Part shown: piece by piece, positions 1 to 13,637 of the stretch
Position numbering within the stretch: the first letter of the stretch is position 1
Layout: each line of letters begins with the position of its first letter
Assembly (NCBI RefSeq): GCF_024713975.1
Contig: NC_091106.1
Coordinates: forward strand, 15,340,501-15,404,500
Source of the DNA: Paralichthys olivaceus
Taxonomy: Eukaryota; Chordata; Actinopteri; Pleuronectiformes; Paralichthyidae
Length of the DNA stretch: 64,000 nt
Direction of reading: 5' to 3'
Made by a program: the position numbers and the translations under genes
Notes under the pieces: model-generated
Told to the model about the DNA's origin: nothing
Seen by the model: the letters and a program-made list of their open reading frames with translations, nothing else
Database searches by the model: none

Positions 1-618
1 TAAACAACACTGCCACTTGCTGGTCGCATTAAGCTACGAATAAAACACTAAGCAAAGGGAAAATGCAGCTGGAATGAACCTGTGCAGAAAGGCCCAAAAA
101 ATAAATATTATTTGTGGACTTATTTCAGGAGCGTCGTGTTTCTAGTTAAAGCCCCCAAAATCAAACACAGATTGGCACATGAGTTTATACAGGCTTGGTT
201 TCTACATTTCTTCTTTTTCCTGCATGGTTTGCAAAATTGAAAAGGCCCGTGCAGTGTCTTCGCTCACACGCGCTAAAAATGCATCAAAACAGGAACCTCT
301 TGAATTATTTTGTTTCGTATTAGAAGTTGTATGTGTCAGTGTTGTTTTCTTGTTTCTCTACCGCCATAGTTTTATTTCCCCTCTACCTCTGAGAGTGTGT
401 GAGTGTGTATCATTGTGGCACTCTGACAGTCACGGCCGGGAGGAGGAACAGTGGTGCGCTCGCCGCAGATGGCAGCACACATTTTTTCATTCCTTAAACA
501 GACACAAAAAGCAGCTGAGGGACCAGGGGCCTGTCTGTAGAATGTGCTGGGGAAGAGTAGGTACTTGGCACGAGTAGCAGAAACAATTAGCGTCACATAA
601 GCAGAGGCCCAGAGCAGC

Positions 619-660
619 GAGAGAGGGGAGAGAGAGAGAGAGAGAGGGAGGAGGGGGGGA
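619..660. repeat. GA-rich simple repeat
   Basis: A purine-rich tract of GAGAGA turning into GGAGGGGGG. It gives rise to a low-complexity proline/serine/leucine open frame on the minus strand, which is not a gene. Confidence 0.85.
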
Positions 661-1319
661 GGCGGTGGTGAAAAAACATGGTGTCTCATTTGCACTGAGA
701 GGACCTTAGCAGAGCCGTGTGCTCACTCTTCCTCATCACGAGCTCAAACATTTTTTTTGAGACAGTCAGTGTCAGGGCTCATTTAATTGATGGGTTCTTG
801 TTGGTGGCGTGTTTTTGTTTGTATCCGTGCATTCTTAATGAGGGAGCACACACAGGAAGCTCTTGTCCTTGGAGAGGCCTCACATCCCACTCACATCCCC
901 AAAATTCTCTTTTTGAACGTTGCTGGCTACCGTCTTCCGTGTTCCTGTTTTGTTTTTTTGTGAAGTTGCAAGAGGAAGAAGACACTCTGCAAACATCGCT
1001 CATTAAACTCCACTTACGCCACAGCAGAGCTCAAAGAAAATGTTTAATGTTTAAGTTTTAAATCTCAAAGTCTGTTTTAATATAATCCTCACATGATCGA
1101 ATGTTAGCGTGACTGTAATCATTCCTGCTCTCTACTGACTGTGAACCACAAACACATGGTTAGAGAGGCAGAACAAAATCCACAGTCCATGATCTGTCTG
1201 AGTTTGTCAAATCAAAAGACCATCAGTTATCTGACAAAATTACACTTTTTATGTACGATCTATATTTTTAAAACCAAATATGAAGTGCTTCCTTTTTCCT
1301 TGAGCCAATAAATCTCAGT

Positions 1320-1790
1320 AAGTAAATAGATGTAACATTTTCTTTGTTACTCCACTTAAATAAGTTCTTGAATCTGTATTTTACATGAGTAGATTTATTT
1401 TCAGGCACTAGTCACTTCTAGTCTTCTACAAGTATCAGTAAACATCTGTACTAAGTAAATTTTTACAAAACATTGTCTTACATGCTCATATTGTTATTTT
1501 TAGTTGAGATAGGTGAAGTGATCCACTAATCCGATCAGAGGGGGCAGGTAACATTTCACTGCTGGATCTGTAAGAGGCTGTCACCAAGACTTACCTAATG
1601 ATGTAGTAGAACTTTGCTTTGGGAAATAGGTAGCCTACTTTTAGTCTTAATATTTTAAATATATGTAAAAGCAAATACTTACTTTTACTCCAGCAGAAAG
1701 GTTAATATAGTACTTTTACTTTTACTTGAGAACATTTATTTTGTGCATTTACTTGAGTAACTCCTTCATAAGACATAACAAGACATAAGT
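1320..1790. repeat. Decayed teleost interspersed repeat
   Basis: The stretch repeats words such as TACTTTTACTTTTACTTGAG and ATTTACTTGAGTAACTCC, typical of a very common teleost non-autonomous element. The copy is degenerate and I could not define its ends or a target duplication. The family name is left open. Confidence 0.45.
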
Positions 1791-2694
1791 ACTGCATGAA
1801 AACTGTTTTAACATACTGAGTCTGTTGTGCAACAAAGGTCAAAGTTAGAAAAAAAAAGTGTGATTCATCAGATTTTGCCAAAACAACAGACTCTCAGGGT
1901 TTATTTCCTAATCTGGTTCATACTTGTGTGTTTATGTAGTTTCCTGTCAGTCGACCCTCCAGGGCCTTTTAAACAGGTGCAGGATTTTAAGGCTAAAAAT
2001 TCAACAAACTGATGGAAGAGATGAAATAAAGACGGGGAGAGACTGAGGGAGAAGCAAGATTTCTAAGGATCTCAGAAACAACCTTTCTCCACCTCTAACT
2101 AGCAGCCGACTGTCACATCTGAACAACTGTGGATTGTCTAACTGTCATTAAGTGGAAGAGTTCTGCAGTTTAAATGTCACGCGGGTTCAAACTGCAACAT
2201 TATGCAGCTCAAAGACGGCTGACGTAGACAGAGCTTCCTCACTAGAACCATTATTACTAGACAGATTACAATGGCTGACATGTGCCACATGTTGAATTTC
2301 CTATTTAAAGAGTATTTAAATGCACTTTTGACCCTATTTACAGTGATGCTCTGCTAAACCTGACATACATCTGCAAGTTTGATCAACTTTGTGTTTAGAA
2401 ACAGTCAAATTTTCAGTCATAAAGTTTTGTGATATGTAAATTGTGTGATAGCAGTCGGGGAGTGTGGGCCAGAAACACTGGGGATTATTCTACTAGAAGT
2501 TTGAATTGAATTGGATGAAAATGTGAGTGAGCTCAAATAAGAATGTGTTTATGTGCTTAACTTATCTTTATCGGCCTTGACCTTTGATTCCATAACCACA
2601 GGATGATGCACTTTAGTCATCACAACTGTACAATTACATTTCTTATTGTCTCTGTTTGAATTCTACAGTTACTGATTAATGAATGATGAAAAAA

Positions 2695-2772
2695 AGCTCT
2701 GTAAATGTGTGTGAATGTGACTTGGAGTGTGAGTGATTAATAAGACTAGATGAATGCTATATAATATGAAGC
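2695..2772 (+). repeat. 3' fragment of a tRNA-derived SINE-like repeat
   Basis: The words TGTGTGAATGTGACTTG, GATTAATAAGACTAGATGAA and GCTATATAA match the 3' part of the fuller copy at 7389-7660, where the equivalents are GTGAATGTGATTTGTATTG and TTGATAAGACTGG. Only the tail is left here and the copy is diverged. Confidence 0.5.
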
Positions 2773-3102
2773 TTTGAAGGAGGCCTGTAAGATATCTGCT
2801 GGGGAAACTCAGTACAGAACAGAAGTTGCTTAAAGTCAGAACAGTTGGAATTCTTAGTAGGTCAATCTCAAAATTATTTATAATGAAATATAAATGATAT
2901 GATAAAATATTTTTAAGATTTAAGATATTTTTGTGCCTTAAGTAGGCACAACTTTTATTAGAATCTTAGGGGTTTAAGGTGAACTTCGAATCCTAACGAA
3001 ATTTTATTTTTAATTAAGAAATTAAATGAGTTATTTCACAAGTTAGATTCCCTCTGGTTAAAACTTATTTTTCATTTCAACATACTTGTTCCTTGGCTGC
3101 AG

Positions 3103-3272
3103 GTACCGGCTCGAGTTGTTTGCCCACCTGTATTTGCTGCTGGCCCAGATGGTGGATAGAGAGATACAGACCAGTTCTGCTGACTTACTCAGCTCCCCCC
3201 TCAAAGGCCTCCTGTGTTTGGCATCAAACTGTGGGGATTTAATTATAGATTCCTGTGACCCAAGAGAGTTCG
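3103..3272 (+). other. Isolated exon-like open stretch, unrecognised
   Basis: A possible acceptor (TTGGCTGCAG) is followed by an open frame beginning YRLELFAHLYLLLAQMVDRE, with a possible donor CG|GTCAGT at 3273. The leucine-rich helical composition looks more protein-like than the surrounding shadow frames. I do not recognise the family and see no partner exon, so it may be a stray exon of a decayed gene copy or chance. Confidence 0.2.
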
Positions 3273-4559
3273 GTCAGTGAATGTGCTGCAGGATTCGGGC
3301 TGAAGTTTTAGAGGCTGAGAGTGATGCATACAAAGCCAGAATAGGAATCTCAGTGTTGTCCCATGACTTATGGTGCAACCTGGATTTTTATATCTGATCA
3401 AAATGAAGCAATCCTGAGGTTTCAATCAGATTTTTACACATTCAGCAACAATAACTGAGCGTGAACACAGGACATTAAATGTTCAAGTTGATGACTTTCT
3501 TCTTGCTGTTAAAAGTCCACAAGTCTGTGTCCCTTAAAGAGCAAACAAAAAAATGGATATCGGAAAACACTGTTAATTTGCTGTAGTTAAAGAACATCAC
3601 CTCAATACTATACAACAAAACATATGGAAAAAACCATTCCACTATTCCACCACTGAGGGGCAACATTTTGTACATGAAAAGATACAGTTTATTACTGTAG
3701 TAATGTGCCATAACCTCAGTATGTTGGGATACGTGTCCAACTATGTCAGATGTACCCTTTCACAAAAAAAAATGTAACAACAGAAACTAAAGTCAACTAA
3801 TTTGTGTCCTAGATTTATTTGAATTCTTTCAGCGTGATGTTCTGCTGTGTTTATGTTGGATGCTTTCTTTTTATGAATGGCGTTAGTCTTGCCTTCTTGA
3901 GTGCAGCTCGTAGAATTGTCATGATAGAAAAGTTCACTTGAACACAATTCTGGCATTCTACTTTCTATTACTGATTTCAATTGATTTCATTCAGTCTAAT
4001 ACACATCTAAGACAAACCAGAGCTCCATGTGTTGATGTGATGGACTTTACAACACAGCGAGGACAGTGGTTTCTTGTTAACGTTTCACACATGAATCACA
4101 GTGATATACAGCCTTGAGTAATCGTGTAAATTCTAGAGGATGGTAGAACAAACTCAGATAAAACAGGACAAAGTTTGCTTGTTTGATTACAACATAACGT
4201 GGTCAGTGCTGGGGCCTTAAAACAGAGACTTATGTCGAGGAACCTAATATTCTGGAATTGAATCTTATGTATTTAACTTTTTAAAAAGTCATGTACTGAG
4301 TCTATAACTTTCCCGGTTGCTGATTAAAATGATTTTAAAGAAAATATCTTCAGACACGTTTGTCCAAAATGTATCAGCCTGATAGAAGTTCCCCTACTTA
4401 TGCAATGTACTGTAACTAAAAAATCAATAAGTTGAACCTTCCTCTCAAAGGTTAAGCAGAACAAACAGATGGTGCTGTACAAAAAGCACTGACACTAGGA
4501 GATTCAGTCCATTCAAATTAAAGCTGTTCAACCTTTTCTTTATCAGAGCGCAGAACACG

Positions 4560-7261
<2,702 letters not shown>

Positions 7262-8506
7262 ATTCACTATAGTTAAAAAATGAAATGTCTTCTTAATGAT
7301 CCATTGTTTTTTATATTAAATACAAGAGGAAAACGTATTATATTTAAATTTGTGTGTTATTTCACATACACACCACAAGACACTTCTTGGGCGGCTGCGG
7401 CTCAGGAGTTAGAGAAGCTTTCTCACAAACAGGAACGTCTGTATTTTGATCCCTGGCTCCTCTAGTCTGCTCTTCGAAAATGTCGTTGGCCAAGATACGC
7501 AACCCAGAATTGCCCCTGATGGCTGTGCTGACAGTTTGTGAAGGTGTGTGTGATAGAAAAAGTGCAGCATTTAGTGGCGGCATGAGAACGGTGAATGTGA
7601 TTTGTATTGTAAAGCACTTTGAGTGGTTGATAAGACTGGAAACAGGATTCCTTTTATGACTATATGAACATGTCAAAGATCACATATGAGACCACTATGA
7701 CATTAGTACTGTATGAATTTGATGTTTTGATGAAAGATGAAAGTATAATCTTATGTTTTTAAAGAAGACTTGAGATATGAGTGAAAAAGTTCAAATAACA
7801 AAAAATTATTTCCAGATAATATAAGCCTGTGTTTATTTTTATGGGCATATTTGGATTATTTAATGCTGTGGTCCGACACATTCAAAGGAAGAATTACACT
7901 GTACATGTTGACATGATAGATGTTGAGTAAAAAGAGAAATACTACAATGTAAAAATACTTTTGTTAGAGAATATATTGCTGTGACAGAAGTGGACAGCAT
8001 GTCTGTGGTTTGTATACAGATCCTTTGCTCAGGGTAAAAAGCAGATATACTGTACTTGTGCAGAAGTAAATGTTAAAGTCCTGCACTTAAAATGTGACTA
8101 AACATATACTCTAAAAAATATAAGGATTAACATCAAACTTCAATATAGATGTAGTGGAATCTAAAACAGTTATGAGTAACTGCACTTATACACAACTTGA
8201 TGTATTTTTTATTCACTGGATTATTATTTTTTTATTTCAACATCTTATATATTTATACTTAAAACTATAATGTATTGTTTTATTTGTTTTACAGGCTATT
8301 TGATATTGTAATCTCGGAGCAAGACTTTCCTTCGTGAATAATATCTGATTGTCATTATTAATATTATTATTATTATAATTATTACTATATACAGTGAGTG
8401 TATATGTGTTTGAAGAGGACATCGTCAGTCAGTTCATCCACGTCACTGCTCTTTGCCACAAAATGTGAACTCGGGCTCATTAAAGCATCAGCTGACGCTT
8501 CACCTT
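7262..8506. other. Intergenic region between comtd1 and the neurofilament gene
   Basis: This holds the short 3' flank of comtd1, a SINE-like repeat (7389-7660) and a decayed repeat near 7980-8130 with words such as CAGATCCTTTGCTCAGGGTA and AAAGTCCTGCACTTAAAATG. An AT-rich stretch then runs up to the neurofilament promoter. No coding gene is visible. Confidence 0.6.
7389..7660 (+). repeat. tRNA-derived SINE-like element
   Basis: The 5' end resembles a tRNA: an A-box-like GGCTCAGGAGTTAGAG and, about 40 bases on, a B-box-like TTTTGATCCCTGGCTCCTC. A conserved body follows (CCAGAATTGCCCCTGATGGC), then a tail ending GTAAAGCACTTTGAGTGG and TTGATAAGACTGG. This is a very common teleost repeat. Related copies lie at about 58441-58600 and, as a tail only, about 2695-2772. 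Confidence 0.65.
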
Positions 8507-8527
8507 TTCAGCACCGTGGACAGTTCC
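8507..8527 (+). promoter_or_regulatory. RE1/NRSE-like (REST) site at the neurofilament promoter
   Basis: The left half TTCAGCACC is an exact match to the RE1 consensus. After two spacer bases comes the exact core GGACAG, then TTCC. In total 17 of 21 positions match the canonical element, with the correct spacing. It lies 28 bases upstream of a TATA box. REST is known to silence neuronal genes outside neurons through such sites, including some neurofilament genes. Binding here is inferred. Confidence 0.75.
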
Positions 8528-8554
8528 GGTCCGCACCGAGCACATGGCCACGGT

Positions 8555-8561
8555 TATAAAA
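8555..8561 (+). promoter_or_regulatory. TATA box of the neurofilament-like gene
   Basis: TATAAAA in a GC-rich setting (CGGT-TATAAAA-GCGCGCG), 62 bases upstream of the start codon. This predicts a transcription start near 8585 and a very short 5' leader of roughly 40 bases. Confidence 0.75.
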
Positions 8562-8622
8562 GCGCGCGTGGAGCGTCTCTGCACATCTGGGCACCCACAA
8601 CGACAGCACGAGCCACCGCAGC

Positions 8623-11403
8623 ATGGACAACAGAGCAGGTGTACCGAGCAGGATCCAAACGAGATGTCCCGGATTCGATCCTACCGGTGTCGCGATCAAG
8701 GGGACGCGCACGACTTTGATGAGCCCGTTGTCTGGACCGCGTAACGAGAAGGAGTTGATGCACGGTTTGAACGATCGCCTCGCGGGCTTCATCGGGACGG
8801 TGCACCAGCTGGAGCAGCAGAATCATCTGTTGGAGAGAGAAATCCAGGAGCTCCGAGGGAAAGCGAAGCCCGCATCCCGCCTGGAGGAGGAGTACGGACC
8901 GGAGCTGAGGAGACTGAGACGCGTGGTTCAGGACATCACTCACCAGAAGCACCAGATCGAAATCGAGCATCAGGATTTAGAAGAGGAGGTGTCCAGCGTG
9001 AGGAGACAACACGAACAGGAGGCGCGCAGCAGATCAGATGCGCAGAGCAACATCGTGGCCCTGAAGAAGGACATAGATGACGCGTATCGGGCTAAACTGC
9101 TGCTGGACCAGAAAGCGCAGTCTCTCGTGGATGAGATCCACCTACTTAAGCGAAACCATGAGGCCGAGGCGTCGGAGATGTTTGGCCAGATCCGGGATCT
9201 GCAGGTGACTGTGGAGGCGCACGGATTTTGCGCACCTGGCGTCACTGCGGCACTCCGGGATGTGAGGGCTCAGCTGGAAGGTCACGCTGTGTCCGACGTC
9301 TGGCAGGTAGGAGAAACTTTCAGATCCCAGTTTGCAAGATTAACAGGGGACGCCGAGTCAAAGAGAGAGGCTTTAAAGGCGACACAGCAGGAGGTGCAGG
9401 AGTACAGGAGGCGGCTGCAGGCCAGAAACACCGATCTGGACTGCGCCAAAGGCACCAGGGACGCGCTGGAGAAACAGCTGCGTGAGGTCGAGGATCGACA
9501 CAAGGAGGAAATTATCCACTATCAGGTAAAGGTTTGTTCTTTAAATCATAAAACCTCTTCTCGGTTTGTGTAAAAGATCTCCAGTGACACATCTTCCCTC
9601 CTCTCTTGTTGCAGAAGACAATCAAAGAACTTGAAAACGAGCTGATAAACTGTAAATTCGACATGTCTGGTTACCTGAGGGAGTATCAGGATCTGTTAAA
9701 TGTGAAGATGGCGTTGGATGTGGAGATACTGTCTTACAGGTGAGATATGGGAAACAGTGCTCTGTATTATTAGAGATCATTATAACCATGGCAACCCTTT
9801 TTTGGGGTGTTAAGATGATCATTTTAAATAAGATGAACCTTTATTGATCCTTCATAGAGGAAATCCTCAAAGGACACAGCAGCACAGGGAAGTATAGCAG
9901 TGCAAGGGAAATACTGTAATGAAGTAGAAATAATACTATTGTTTTCAAATGTGAAACGTAAAGACTAAGATATATTCTAGTTTCTGGTGTTTTTGTGCTT
10001 GCACTGACACACCACAACAAATTCCTGGTACTATGTGTATACCTACAGGACAATAAACACGATCATGATTGTAATGGTCAATTACACACCTCAAGAATTG
10101 ATTTCATTAATCTTAGCATCACCTTTTAAAATGCTTCAGTTTCATTTTTTGTTCTCTCAAGTCTTTATAATCAGTTCTCTACATTGGTTAGTGCAGATAA
10201 AATCTGTCCCCTCTGTCTTGCAGGAAACTTCTCTGTAGCGAGGAAGCTCGACTATCCACTATGTCAGACACCGACATCTCCTTGCCCTACATCTACCACC
10301 AGTCCCCCGTTTACACCCTCCCCTGCCTCAGCCGGCCAGGCGGCCCACACAGACGAGTGGAGCCCCAGTACAAGTTTGTGGAGGAGATCATAACAGAGAC
10401 CACCAGGGAAATTGAGATGTCAGAATTTGAGGACACGGGATCAGAGGAGACAGAAGCGGGGAGAGATGAGTGGGAGCATGCCAAAAGGGATAGAGGGGGC
10501 AGTGAGGAGGAGGTGGACGATAATAAAGACAGTCGAGAGGAAGAAAGTGAGCAGTTGTCTGACAGTCAGCAGAATCCATCAGAAGGAAACTCAGTGAATG
10601 GGGGGGATGATAGGGATCGAGGGAGTCCTGGAGAGGTGGAGGATGGTGAGAAGGGTAGAAACCGGAAAGAGGAGTCAGAGGAAACTGAAGCAGCTGACAG
10701 AGAAGGTGTGAGTGGCAAAGACAAAAAGACTCAAAGCAAAGTTGTATTAAGTCAGAGTCTTGTTGAAGAAGAAAATGAGCAACTGAAAAAAGAAGCTGAA
10801 AACCCTAAAGAAGAGAAAGATCCGGTGACAAAGGCAACAGTTCAGAAAGACTTAAAATCGGAGGTCACTGCGGAGGAGGAACTCATGAATAATGAAAAAC
10901 AAGATGCACTTAAAGATAATTTTATCTCAAATGAAGTGAGAAAGTCAGTTGATGAGGTCTTGACCAAAGAAACAGGCAAAACTGAGCCGAGCAGTGCTGT
11001 TCAAGTGCAGGATGAGAAAAGCAGTGATTTTACAACACAGATAAAGAGCATCGTCTCCATAGAGACAGAGGAGCTTTCAGAAAAGGCTCGAGCAACTTCA
11101 AGCACAACACTCAAGGAAAAGGAAAACAGCTATACTGAGCGGAAGGAAATCAATCAATCTGAAAAAGATCAAGTAGTAAAAAGCACCAAAGATGCTGGAC
11201 GTGATAAAGACTCATCTGAAAAGTCTAGTTTAACTGAAGTTAACGATCAGAGAAACATTGAAAATAAAATTGAAACAGACCAAGCTGTTTTGTCAAATGA
11301 AAAGACAACTAGTGAAGAAATCAATGAGATGCATGGGACAGAAAGAAGTCAGGATCTGAAGTCAGAACTGACTGACACAATGGAGAATCATTTGCAGAAA
11401 TAA
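8623..11403 (+). CDS. Type IV intermediate filament protein, neurofilament-medium-like
   Basis: Predicted 735-residue cytoplasmic intermediate filament subunit, expected in axons or neurons. Exons: 8623-9525, 9615-9739 (125 bases) and 10224-11403. A long first exon, a 125-base second exon and a tail exon is the classic NEFM/INA layout. The head is short, about 44 residues. The rod starts at [20 protein letters not shown], runs through coils 1A, 1B and 2 and ends with [20 protein letters not shown] followed by CSEEARL, where most family members have LLEGEE. The tail opens with a [12 protein letters not shown] motif like NEFM's HKFVEEIIEET, then becomes about 330 residues rich in Glu, Lys and Ser. 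There are no KSP phosphorylation repeats. AATAAA lies at 12099-12104. The type IV assignment is firm and NEFM-like is likely. It could be a lineage-specific neurofilament paralogue. Confidence 0.85.
9828..10070 (+). repeat. Interspersed repeat in neurofilament intron 2
   Basis: The block begins with CCTTTATTGATCC and GCAGCACAGGGAAGTATAGC and ends near ACAGGACAATAAACACGATC, a 3' tail form common in fish retroposons. The front part is the same family as 4681-4745. It is a degenerate fragment with no coding potential. Confidence 0.5.
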
Positions 11404-12120
11404 GAGGTTACATTTAATTTAACAAAAGGATGAAATTAAAATGTAAACATCAGGGAATTTCAAGCTGAAAATAGGGAATGGCTAAAAACAAAAGCAAATG
11501 CAACTGCAAGGCCTGAACAGAGCAAAGAGAAGAAAACTGCTGCTGCTGTAATTCTTCTTCAAAATGACAGAGAAAGCACAATCCGTCTGTCTGCAGCAGA
11601 TTGGACTTTTGACTCCTACGTCATAATCTTTTGAACCACCACACGAACATAGCTATGAATGTAAACAATGCAAAGTGAATTTATCTACTTTGGTGCGTTA
11701 CTTCACAAATGCAAGATCAAAAAGTACTGTAATTGTGAGCTACACTTTGAATATAATAACATGAACTATATGTTACTGCAAAGGATAACGCAAGAGGTTC
11801 AATATTTGCCCTGGTCTCTTGCAATAAGTTGGTCCAGTTGATATAAACTACAGATGACTGTATGCCACTGCAGCAGGAGTCAGGATGCACATGTTTTTGC
11901 TGTGGTGCATCATTCATTGACTGACTTCATGACCTGATTTTCTTCCCCAGTGAGTCCAACTCTTCTTTTTCATGCCTCAGCAATAAACAGATTTGGTCAT
12001 ATATGTTATTACCTTTAACTCTGTATGTGAACAACACAATAGGGCATGCATGAACATATTAGTGACTGTAGAGGACAGCACAGTATTGATGTGTATTAAA
12101 TAAAGGCATTTGATCTCAAC
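11404..12120 (+). other. 3' untranslated region of the neurofilament-like gene
   Basis: AT-rich sequence between the TAA stop and a polyadenylation word AATAAA at 12099-12104. It contains no long open frame of its own. Its end is only about 0.7 kb from the opposing vdac2 3' end. Confidence 0.6.
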
Positions 12121-12813
12121 TAATAGTGTTTTCATTGAAATGTTTAAAGTAAACATTGTGTCCTTTCAGTTACTTCTCATCTTTGTATAGTTTAATACCT
12201 TTATTAATGTTTTGTAAAATAGTGTCTATTTGGTTTAATTTGCCTTTTATTAATTTCTTCTTAAAACTAATACATCTCAGGTATTCATAAGACGTGGGAG
12301 TTACTCTTATCAAGCTGAACATTCCTAATTTAAAAATAAGTTTGCAGTGGATGTATGTGACATCCTTTCCAAAATAACTTGATTCACTAACTCAGAACCT
12401 TCACTCCGAGGACATGGAAATGGAGACTCACTGCTCTTCGTTAAATATGACCGAGCTTGAGATGATTCGACAGAAACTGCTTGAATTCTGGTGCAAAGAT
12501 GCAGAGGAGATTAAAGACTGATTAAAAAACTGGTCGGTCTATTTATAGCTCGACTGGTCTTTAAATAGACTGCAGGACTTCTGAAAATTGCTTTAAAAAT
12601 AGAGTTTCTGAAGAGGTTCTGGAGTTTTTAATAACTTGTTCCATTGTGAAGGTTACCCTTACAGGTCAGATAAGCTAGTAGATGAAACTGAAAACTAGAG
12701 GCTATTAATAAGTTCCATTAGCACATTACTGCTGATCCCAAACTATTAAATGAACCGTTTCTGTTATGGCACTATAACATCACATTAAAAATGCATCTGT
12801 TGAGTTCAAAGAC

Positions 12814-12819
12814 TTTATT
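12814..12819 (-). terminator. Polyadenylation signal for vdac2
   Basis: AATAAA on the minus strand, about 820 bases downstream of the vdac2 stop codon. It is the best candidate for the end of the vdac2 transcript. Confidence 0.55.
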
Positions 12820-13637
12820 GAAAACTCATACATACACTTAAGGACCTCCATCACTTCCTGTGGGCTCGGTCTCTGCCCGGTACAGGGAAAAACCAAGAGT
12901 GCATATGTGCAACTAAGTCACACCTCTTCTGGACAAGGATAGTTTGGCATTATTGTGAACACTGTGTGTCCCGGTTGTCTGTTAGTACAGAATAAACAAA
13001 AACTAAATTCTGCTTGGTCGGCCATGTTTACAGGTTCCTTACGGAGCCAACTTCAAGAAACTTCCCAGGTAAAGGTCACAAACCCAGAAGACCGACACAA
13101 AACAAAAGAGTTAGAGTTTGTCCTTGTGTGCATGAAAGGAAGGGTGCAGCAGTATTTAAATAAAAGCAGAAAAAAGCCTAGTGTACTCAACAAGGTTTGC
13201 AAATGATGACAAAGGAATATCAGATGATTGTAAAAATCAGTGATGGTATGACATCGCTCGCCACACAAACCATCACCTGATGTTCTCACAAAAACAGGGT
13301 CTGGGATAATTTCCAAATAAAGTCACACACAGCTGATGACAGGCAAAGGGATTGTATTGATTTCATTGTTATGGCAGTGCTGGACAGGAACAATGACAAT
13401 GATTTATAAATAGTACACCACCAACTGTCTCTTGAATAGACGCAGTTACAAAGCAAAAGAGCAACAAAGGTAAAATGACAGAAGCACCGAGTTGGAAGTG
13501 GTACTCAAGTTGGAAGTTTGCTGCTGTAGCCTTTGACTCGATCTCTCCCAGATATCCCTTTGCTGGTTTGAGTTGGACATACATTTTAAGGCCAGATTCT
13601 TCTAATATTCCCTAGTCCTTTGCAGTATGAGGAAATC

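Larger units (their letters stand above)
1..4559. other. Intergenic region, no firm gene
   Basis: No convincing coding gene is seen over these 4.5 kb. The stretch holds a GA-rich tract near 619-660, an AT-rich repeat-like zone (about 1320-1790) with recurring TACTTTTACTT-type words seen in teleost interspersed repeats, a short decayed SINE tail (about 2700-2770) and one isolated exon-like open stretch (3103-3272). Other open frames are short and have no family resemblance. Confidence 0.6.

Noticed and set aside
179-577. 132-residue open frame near the window start
   Set aside because: No domain, signal or family likeness; composition looks like untranslated or random sequence and there are no convincing splice partners.
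8554-8970. 138-residue minus-strand open frame
   Set aside because: It is a shadow of neurofilament exon 1, whose GC-rich coiled-coil codons read open on the opposite strand. It has no family likeness of its own.
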